Positions 5,450 through 10,413 of a stretch of 10,413 nucleotides of DNA are shown one piece after another. The DNA comes from an uncultured Spirochaetales bacterium. GTDB lineage: Bacteria > Spirochaetota > Spirochaetia > Sphaerochaetales > Sphaerochaetaceae. The position numbers and the translations under genes were made by a program. Each line of letters opens with the position of its first letter. Within the stretch, counting starts at the first letter, position 1. The notes beneath the pieces are model-generated. The model had not been told where the DNA came from. It made no database searches and worked only from the letters and a program-made list of their open reading frames with translations. Where the stretch lies: contig CASEZU010000021.1 of the NCBI GenBank assembly GCA_949292445.1, forward strand, positions 1 through 10,413, in the 5' to 3' direction.

Positions 5450-7426
5450 TTATTTGACAGCAAACTGTTTGGCAAGTGCTTCGAACTCACTGCCTTCCAG
5501 CACCTCCTTGTCGAGAAGCGCCTTGGCGATTTTCTCCAGTGCCTCCCTGTTTTTCCTGAGGTTGTCAAGAACATGGGCGTAACGGGACTGTATGATCCTC
5601 TCTGTCTCGTTGTCGATATACTCCTGCGCAGCTTCCGAGTATTCCCGTCCTCCTGCCACTCCTTCGATTCCGGAGTTTGTCTTCGGCAGTGTCATGTTGC
5701 GGTATTTTTCGGACATGCCGTATTCCGTGATCATCTGCCTGACAGTGTCAGAGGCTCTTGAGATGTCATTGCCGGCACCTGTCGAAATGTCTCCGAATAC
5801 GGTCTCCTCTGCGGCCCTTCCGCCGAGAAGCACATCGACAGAACCGAGGAGCTCGGATTCCGAGAGCAGGAACCTGTCTTCCGTCGGGTACTGCAGCGTG
5901 TATCCCAGAGCACCATAGCCCCTGGGTATGATGGATATCTTGGAGACAGGGGAGGAGCCTTCCGTGAGATAGGCGGTGAGTGCGTGCCCTGTTTCATGAT
6001 AGGCCACTCTTATGCGCTCCTTTTCATCCAGCACCCTGCTTTTCCTCTCAAGGCCTGCGATCGATTTCTCTATCGCTTCCTCAAAGTCGCTCTGCGTCAC
6101 CGCCGTGTGTCCCAGCCTTACCGCCTGCAGTGCTGCCTCATTCGCTATATTGGCAAGATCTGCGCCTGCAAGCCCTGCTGAGCCCTGGGCTATCTTCCTG
6201 AGATCGACGTCCGGCGCGAGCTTCATGCCTTTGGTGTGTATCCTCAGTATTGCTTCCCTGCCGCCGAGATCGGGTTTGTCGACAAGCACCTGCCTGTCGA
6301 ATCTGCCGGGGCGGAGCAGGGCGGGGTCGAGAACCTCTGCGCGGTTCGTGGCACCAAGGATGATGACGCCGGTACGTGAATCGAAGCCGTCCATCTCGAC
6401 AAGGAGCTGGTTGAGGGTTTGTTCACGCTCATCATTTCCGCCGATGGAGGCATCGGAACGCTTGCGTCCGATAGCATCTATCTCGTCTATGAAGATGATG
6501 CAGGGGCTCTTTTCCTTTGCCTGCTTGAAGAGATCGCGCACTCTGGCTGCACCTACACCTACGAACATCTCGACGAAATCAGCGCCGCTCATGCGGAAGA
6601 ACGGTACGCCGGCTTCTCCCGCGACCGCCTTGGCAAGGAGTGTCTTTCCAGTTCCCGGAGGCCCCACGAGCAGCACTCCCTTGGGAATATGCGCTCCCAT
6701 TTCCGTATACTTCTGGGGATTCTTCAGGAAGTCAACGACCTCCTCAAGCTCTGCTTTCGCCTCATCCTCTCCCGCGACATCGGCGAATCTCACGCCGGTA
6801 TCGTTCTCGGCGACGAGCTTGCTCTTGTTCTGGCTGAAGGACATGACGCCCTGCGCTCCGCCTGTCATCTTTCTGGAAAGCCATGCATAGAAGATGAAGA
6901 AGATGATGATCGGCAGCAGCATCGAGACAAGATAGCTCATCAGTGAAGGTTCTGCCGGCTCCGTCGCGTAATACTCCACGCCTTTCGAGTCGAGGAGAGG
7001 CACGAATGACGGATCGTCGATCATGTATGTCTGGTAAGCGAATATCGCGGAAGTGTCTATCGATGAAGGAATATGTCTCGTGGCTGCTATCTGCTGCAGT
7101 GTGGAGGCAGCTTCCTTCTTTGTCAGGCCGTATCCTATGTACTGGTCTCCGTCGAAGGCGACCTGCACGATCGTTCCGTTCTCTATATATTCCTTGAACT
7201 GGCTGTAGTCTATGCTCACAGCCTCATTGAGATTCGAGGAGAAGAAAAGGTTGTTGAATATTATTATGAGGATGAAGGCTATGACAAAGTACCAGATAGA
7301 GAAGGTGAACTTCTTCTTCGAATTATTGCCGTTCTCGCCTGTATGAAGCCCTGGTTCCTCTTCTTTTTTCCTGTGCTGCCTGCTGTCGGAGGTCTCAAGC
7401 ATTTTTCCTTTCGGATCGGTTTCCAT
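5450..7426 (-). CDS. ftsH: ATP-dependent zinc metalloprotease FtsH
   Basis: A 658-residue inner-membrane AAA+ protease that degrades misfolded membrane and short-lived cytoplasmic proteins as a hexamer. A polar, charged tail (1-40) precedes membrane helix 1 (about 41-62). A periplasmic domain spans 63-160 and membrane helix 2 about 163-183. Walker A is GPPGTGKT at 255-262, the pore loop MFVGVG at 287-292, Walker B IIFIDEID at 310-317, and the second region of homology with Arg fingers, [21 protein letters not shown], spans 358-378. The protease site is HETGH at 477-481 (HExxH), with the family's third zinc ligand expected in TGAGNDI (Asp554). The C-terminal coiled-coil-like region ends at LAKQFAVK. 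All catalytic motifs are intact. I chose ATG 7426 because AAGGAAGGA precedes it at 4 bases and the tail fits FtsH. The frame extends upstream to 7651, but that part would run through the promoter region and into the divergent kinase gene. First gene of the ftsH-hslO-rlmKL operon. Confidence 0.96.
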   Translation of the reverse strand: METDPKGKMLETSDSRQHRKKEEEPGLHTGENGNNSKKKFTFSIWYFVIAFILIIIFNNLFFSSNLNEAVSIDYSQFKEYIENGTIVQVAFDGDQYIGYGLTKKEAASTLQQIAATRHIPSSIDTSAIFAYQTYMIDDPSFVPLLDSKGVEYYATEPAEPSLMSYLVSMLLPIIIFFIFYAWLSRKMTGGAQGVMSFSQNKSKLVAENDTGVRFADVAGEDEAKAELEEVVDFLKNPQKYTEMGAHIPKGVLLVGPPGTGKTLLAKAVAGEAGVPFFRMSGADFVEMFVGVGAARVRDLFKQAKEKSPCIIFIDEIDAIGRKRSDASIGGNDEREQTLNQLLVEMDGFDSRTGVIILGATNRAEVLDPALLRPGRFDRQVLVDKPDLGGREAILRIHTKGMKLAPDVDLRKIAQGSAGLAGADLANIANEAALQAVRLGHTAVTQSDFEEAIEKSIAGLERKSRVLDEKERIRVAYHETGHALTAYLTEGSSPVSKISIIPRGYGALGYTLQYPTEDRFLLSESELLGSVDVLLGGRAAEETVFGDISTGAGNDISRASDTVRQMITEYGMSEKYRNMTLPKTNSGIEGVAGGREYSEAAQEYIDNETERIIQSRYAHVLDNLRKNREALEKIAKALLDKEVLEGSEFEALAKQFAVK

Positions 7427-7443
7427 TTTGTCCTTCCTTGTAA

Positions 7444-7451
7444 ATCCGGAT
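7444..7451. repeat. 8-bp palindrome ATCCGGAT, ftsH side
   Basis: ATCCGGAT lies 17 bases upstream of the ftsH start codon. The same palindrome recurs at 7586-7593, overlapping the kinase -10 box, and at 2182-2189 after the Fic gene. All three copies I found by reading are outside coding sequence. It may be an operator or simply chance. Confidence 0.3.
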
Positions 7452-7467
7452 ACTCCTGCCGGTTCTG

Positions 7468-7497
7468 ATCTTAAAAATAATAATGATCCGGTGTAGA
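7468..7497 (-). promoter_or_regulatory. ftsH: Weak candidate ftsH promoter
   Basis: On the minus strand TCTACA (7497-7492) and TAAGAT (7473-7468) are 18 bases apart, each matching four of six consensus positions. The leader would be roughly 35-40 bases. This is the best candidate I found by eye in the divergent region, but it is only marginally better than chance. I did not see an obvious heat-shock operator such as a CIRCE element. Confidence 0.25.
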
Positions 7498-7558
7498 CCG
7501 CCTGTAGGAAATATGGAGTATGGGTGAAGAGAGGCTCAGAGTTATGCCGCGGCAGAGC

Positions 7559-7587
7559 AAGACTATATTCCTGTTCTGGGTTATAAT
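7559..7587 (+). promoter_or_regulatory. Promoter of the kinase gene, probably giving a leaderless mRNA
   Basis: A perfect -10 box TATAAT (7582-7587) ends 6 bases before the kinase ATG (7594). AAGACT (7559-7564), 17 bases upstream of it, keeps only the GAC core of a -35 box. With normal spacing transcription would begin at or within a base or two of the ATG, leaving no room for a ribosome binding site. None is visible before the ATG either. Confidence 0.55.
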
Positions 7588-7593
7588 CCGGAT
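7586..7593. repeat. 8-bp palindrome ATCCGGAT, kinase side
   Basis: Second copy in the divergent region, filling the gap between the TATAAT box and the kinase start codon. A protein bound here would block the promoter directly. The copy near ftsH is 142 bases away. Function is unproven. Confidence 0.3.
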
Positions 7594-8892
7594 ATGGGAA
7601 GAAGAGAGAAGAAGAGGTGGGCTCCCGAGAGGAAGGATAAATGGGTGACAAATATAGCTGTCACTGTACCATTCCTCATTTTCCTCGTCTTCCTCATCTT
7701 CATGACATCCCTTGTGGTCTCTTCGGAGAATCTCCGGCTGGAGAATGCTGTGGAGAGGGCTTTCGGCGATGTCATTGTCGCTCTGCAGAACGGCAATGAA
7801 TCGATGCCGATGACGCTGCAGAACAAGAATGTGCTCGGCTTCGGCTACTATACATATACAGGAAGTCCCATACTTATCTGGGGAGAGGCTTACAGGATTC
7901 TCCCGTTCTCGGCTTTTGATGAGGCTTCCGGGCTTTCTGATACGATGATATCCTTCGATCCCGATACTGGCCGCATTGAGTGCATGCGCTATGCCCGGTC
8001 CATGTCCTTTGATCTCGACAATATTTTCCACCGCAGCGGTGACATGCTCAATTTCCCGGACATAATCTATCTGGCGTTTGATGCCTCCTCATTCCAGGAG
8101 AGGGTGATGATGACCCGCATTGTCTCCCTCTGTGCCTTCGTGGTCGTCATCGTGATCTACCTGCTGACAATGAAGATTCTCTCTGATAACCGCAGGATAA
8201 GGGAGACGATGAGGCGGCAGGAGAACCTCGTGAGCCTTGGAGAGGCTGCGAGGACGCTTACACATGAGATAAAGAATCCGCTCTCCGCGATAACCATCCA
8301 GCTTGCGATCCTCAAGCGCGAGGTCAGGCCTGAGGTACTTCCCGATGTCATGATAATAGACCATGAGGCGGAGAGGCTCAGAAAGCTCACAAACAAGGTG
8401 TCGGAGTTCCTGCGCAATCCTGTGGGGCAGCCTGAGGCGCTTGATCTTGTGGAGGAGATGCGCTCTCTTCTGCCTGTTTTTCATGGGAACGTACGGATGA
8501 TTGAACCCGGAATGCAGACGGCTCCTGTATTCTTCGACAGGGACAAGCTGCGCTCTGTCCTGGAGAATCTCATGAAAAACGCAGTTGAGGCCTGCGATGG
8601 CATGAATGTGGATGTCGAGGCAGAGATCACCTCAGACACTTCCGGGTTCTTCCATGTCTTCATCCGGGACAGGGGATGCGGTATCGATGACTCGGATAAG
8701 GAGAAGATATTCAATCCGTTCTTCACGACGAAGATAAACGGTTCCGGTATCGGGCTCTCGATAAGTTCCCAGTTCCTGAAGGCCGCAGGCGGCTCTCTGA
8801 GACTTTACAGCCGTACCGGCGGCGGGACCACAGCGGAGGCCACGCTTCCTTATCATGGGGCGATTGACGGGGTAGGAGGAAAGAGACAATGA
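7594..8892 (+). CDS. Membrane sensor histidine kinase, NtrB/ZraS-like
   Basis: A 432-residue protein. A basic N-terminus (1-18) precedes membrane helix 1 (about 20-43). An extracytoplasmic sensor region of about 125 residues (45-169), which I do not recognise, precedes membrane helix 2 (about 171-193). No HAMP domain is evident; about 20 residues of charged helix lead to the dimerisation domain LVSLGEAARTLTHEIKNPLS, with phospho-acceptor His224. The ATPase domain has the N box NLMKNAVEA (325-333), G1 DRGCGI (359-364), F box FNPFFTTK (373-380) and G2 GSGIGLS (383-389). All kinase motifs are intact, so it should autophosphorylate and pass phosphate to Asp51 of the next gene's product. The ATG is the only ATG, GTG or TTG in frame after the upstream stop at 7525, and it has no Shine-Dalgarno sequence. 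Its stop overlaps the regulator start (ATGA). The signal sensed is unknown. Confidence 0.93.
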   Translation: MGRREKKRWAPERKDKWVTNIAVTVPFLIFLVFLIFMTSLVVSSENLRLENAVERAFGDVIVALQNGNESMPMTLQNKNVLGFGYYTYTGSPILIWGEAYRILPFSAFDEASGLSDTMISFDPDTGRIECMRYARSMSFDLDNIFHRSGDMLNFPDIIYLAFDASSFQERVMMTRIVSLCAFVVVIVIYLLTMKILSDNRRIRETMRRQENLVSLGEAARTLTHEIKNPLSAITIQLAILKREVRPEVLPDVMIIDHEAERLRKLTNKVSEFLRNPVGQPEALDLVEEMRSLLPVFHGNVRMIEPGMQTAPVFFDRDKLRSVLENLMKNAVEACDGMNVDVEAEITSDTSGFFHVFIRDRGCGIDDSDKEKIFNPFFTTKINGSGIGLSISSQFLKAAGGSLRLYSRTGGGTTAEATLPYHGAIDGVGGKRQ

Positions 8893-10223
8893 GAGTGCTT
8901 GTCTGCGATGACGAGGAGAATATCAGGAATCTGATGAAGCGTTTCCTGGCGATGGAGGGCATCGATGCTGACACCGCGGAGAACGGACTGTCTGCCGAGC
9001 GGCTCCTGAGGGAAAGCCCGTATGATGCCATGCTCATAGACCTGAGGATGCCTGGAAAGAGTGGACTCGATGTCATCCGCTGGATGCGCGAGGAGGGCTT
9101 CAGGATACCTGTCATAATGATAAGCGCCCATGGTGACATTACCGATGCGGTGACAGCGCTCAAGGAAGGTGCACAGGATTATATCGTCAAGCCGTTCGAT
9201 CCTGAAGAGGTCGTGATCAGGATAAAGAGCCTCGTTGAAGCCGCGGCGCTCCGTTCAATCGCGGAGAACGGAATGCCCGGAGCCGGAAGCCTGATAGGAG
9301 AAAGTCCTGAGATGCAGTCCATAAAGCGGATCATAAGCAGGATCGCCCCGTCGCAGGCGACTGTCCTCATAACGGGTGAGTCCGGGACCGGCAAGGAGGT
9401 TGTCGCCAGGGAGATACACAGGCAGTCCAAGCTCTCGGAGGGCCCTTTCGTGGCGATAAATATCGGCGGCGTGCCGGAGAATCTGCTTGAGTCCGAGCTC
9501 TTCGGCTATGAGAAGGGCGCATTCACAGGTGCTGTGCAGCGCAAGACCGGTCTTTTCGAGCTGGCGGCAGGAGGAACGCTCTTTCTGGACGAGATCGGAG
9601 ATATGCCGCTCTCGCTGCAGGTAAAGATACTCCGCGTCTTGCAGGAGAGGAAGATAACGAGGCTTGGAGGCACCGAGCCGATGCCGATCAATGCCCGCAT
9701 TATAGCTGCGACGAACAAGGACCTGGAGAAGCAGGTCAGGGATGGCAGCTTCAGGGAGGATCTCTTCTACAGGCTGAACGTCGTGCGCATCATCCTTCCG
9801 CCGCTTCGTGACAGGAAGGGTGACATTCCGCTTCTTGTTGCCCATATAATCGCCAAATACAGCAGGGAGATGGGAGTCAAGGTCACCGGATTCACGCCTG
9901 AGGCTATCGAAGCTCTGAGGAACCACAGCTTCTTCGGCAATGTGAGGGAGCTGGAGAACATCATCGAGCGTGCCATGATATTCGCCGATTCCGACACAAT
10001 AGATGCCGATGATCTCGATCTCCGCACATCATCTGTCCATCAGGACGGCAAGGCAGGCGTGCCGGAGATGGCTGAGACACTGACGCTGCGCGATGCGGAG
10101 AAGGCTGCGATAATAAGGTCGCTCCAGCGCTGGGATGGCAACAGGACGCATGCTGCCGAGGAACTGGGGATATCGAGAAGGACTCTGATCAGCAAGATAC
10201 AGGAATATGGCATCGGGCTGTAG
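8889..10223 (+). CDS. Sigma-54-dependent response regulator, NtrC family
   Basis: A 444-residue protein of normal NtrC-family length with three domains. The receiver (1-118) has acidic residues D7-D8-E9, phospho-acceptor Asp51 in LIDLRMPG, Ser79 and Lys101 of the KPF motif. The AAA+ domain (about 135-365) has Walker A GESGTGKE (163-170), the sigma-54 contact loop GAFTGA (210-215), Walker B LFLDEIGD (231-238) and the Arg region GNVRELENIIERAM (350-363). A Fis-type helix-turn-helix (about 405-442) contains NRTHAAEELGISRRTLISKI. GAFTGA is intact, so it should activate RNA polymerase carrying sigma-54, which implies an rpoN gene elsewhere. The start ATG overlaps the kinase stop and has AGGAGGA (8874-8880) 8 bases upstream, so coupling plus its own binding site give good translation. 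The segment before ENLLESELFG reads NIGGVP instead of the usual NCAALP; this is outside the catalytic motifs. Target promoters are unknown; I saw no -24/-12 site nearby. Confidence 0.95.
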   Translation: MRVLVCDDEENIRNLMKRFLAMEGIDADTAENGLSAERLLRESPYDAMLIDLRMPGKSGLDVIRWMREEGFRIPVIMISAHGDITDAVTALKEGAQDYIVKPFDPEEVVIRIKSLVEAAALRSIAENGMPGAGSLIGESPEMQSIKRIISRIAPSQATVLITGESGTGKEVVAREIHRQSKLSEGPFVAINIGGVPENLLESELFGYEKGAFTGAVQRKTGLFELAAGGTLFLDEIGDMPLSLQVKILRVLQERKITRLGGTEPMPINARIIAATNKDLEKQVRDGSFREDLFYRLNVVRIILPPLRDRKGDIPLLVAHIIAKYSREMGVKVTGFTPEAIEALRNHSFFGNVRELENIIERAMIFADSDTIDADDLDLRTSSVHQDGKAGVPEMAETLTLRDAEKAAIIRSLQRWDGNRTHAAEELGISRRTLISKIQEYGIGL

Positions 10224-10257
10224 CAGATGAGCGCCGAAAGGGGTAGAATCCAACTCT

Positions 10258-10265
10258 GGAGGTGA
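10258..10265 (+). promoter_or_regulatory. Strong Shine-Dalgarno of the substrate-binding protein gene
   Basis: GGAGGTGA ends 4 bases before ATG 10270 and is nearly a full anti-16S complement. It is the strongest ribosome binding site in the window and confirms the start of an otherwise truncated gene. Confidence 0.85.
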
Positions 10266-10269
10266 AACT

Positions 10270-10413
10270 ATGAAGAAATTCATATCCTATATGCTGGTCC
10301 TGCTTTCCGCAGCAGTCTCTCTTTCCGCTGCCGATGTCTCTGTGGCGGCGCTCCGCGGTCCCACTGCGATGGGCATGGTCTGGCTGATGAATGAAAGTGA
10401 GAAGGGACCTGTG
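10270..10413 (+). CDS. Secreted substrate-binding protein, probably ABC transporter (NitT/TauT-like), 3' end missing
   Basis: 48 codons are visible before the window ends. A typical signal peptide is present: basic MKK, a hydrophobic stretch (4-17) and a likely cleavage after SLSA at residue 20. The mature start, DVSVAALRGPTAMGMVWLM, resembles the first strand and helix of periplasmic NMT1/SsuA-like binding proteins, where a GPT-A-G-(M/L) element contacts ligand. This would be the solute receptor of an ABC importer. It begins 46 bases after the response regulator stop with no terminator between them, so co-transcription with the kinase and regulator is possible. TAGAAT at 10244-10249 could be a -10 box but has no partner -35. 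The signal peptide is clear; the family call rests on a short segment and is moderate. The ligand is unknown. Confidence 0.65.
   Translation, partial: MKKFISYMLVLLSAAVSLSAADVSVAALRGPTAMGMVWLMNESEKGPV

Noticed and set aside
6012..6890. 292-codon plus-strand frame inside ftsH
   Set aside because: It is Ser/Ala/Pro-rich shadow sequence complementary to conserved FtsH motifs, with no ribosome binding site or domain.
7427..7651. Upstream extension of the ftsH frame by 75 codons
   Set aside because: It would run through the divergent promoter region and into the kinase gene, has no ribosome binding site, is rich in Ser/Pro/Tyr without FtsH similarity, and a good binding site precedes ATG 7426.
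7471..8031. 186-codon minus-strand frame across the kinase start
   Set aside because: It overlaps both the promoter region and the kinase sensor domain; its composition is typical of antisense shadow.
9255..9926. 223-codon minus-strand frame inside the response regulator gene
   Set aside because: It mirrors the AAA+ domain codons and has no family features; the regulator frame is unambiguous.
10224..10269. Sigma-54 or sigma-70 promoter before the substrate-binding protein gene
   Set aside because: No TGGC-N7-TGC type element is present, and TAGAAT at 10244 has no -35 partner at 16-18 bases.

Overview
The window looks like a chromosomal segment of a free-living or host-associated diderm bacterium, most likely a spirochaete (Sphaerochaetaceae or Treponemataceae-like). 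The reasons are a beta-barrel outer-membrane protein ending in a C-terminal Phe, heavy use of AGG for arginine and ATA for isoleucine at mid GC, and a start-of-gene sequence at the right edge that reads like the substrate-binding proteins common in Treponema relatives. The phylum assignment is inference; no rRNA or other marker gene is present.

Layout, left to right. Positions 1-735 hold the 3' part of an outer-membrane barrel gene, closed by a strong hairpin terminator. Next come a GNAT acetyltransferase gene with a TTG start (799-1332) and a Fic-domain gene (1391-2170) that has its own near-consensus promoter overlapping the GNAT stop codon. Positions 2171-2291 form a convergent intergenic region with one terminator for each direction. 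On the minus strand, 7426 down to 2292 is a tight three-gene cluster: ftsH (membrane AAA+ protease), hslO (Hsp33 redox chaperone) and rlmKL (bifunctional 23S rRNA methyltransferase). The hslO/rlmKL junction is a 4-base ATGA overlap, and hslO starts 9 bases after the ftsH stop. From 7594 rightwards on the plus strand lie a membrane sensor histidine kinase and a sigma-54-type response regulator (ATGA overlap), followed 46 bases later by the first 48 codons of a secreted, probably ABC-transporter, substrate-binding protein.

How they work together. The minus-strand operon combines membrane-protein quality control, oxidative-stress holdase activity and large-subunit rRNA modification, so it reads as a proteostasis/ribosome-maintenance unit. 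The plus-strand right end is a signalling cassette that may control, or be controlled together with, the adjacent transporter. The 167-base divergent region between ftsH and the kinase gene is the main regulatory region; it contains a perfect TATAAT placed so that the kinase mRNA may be leaderless. No gap of more than 300 bases lacks a gene, and I saw no tRNA, rRNA, CRISPR array, IS element or attachment site.

The most unusual item is the Fic protein. Its N-terminus resembles a fused VbhA-type antitoxin module, but the usual inhibitory Glu of the (S/T)xxxE(G/N) motif appears as Asp. The rest of the window is largely recognisable housekeeping or signalling content, and I see no convincing wholly new system.
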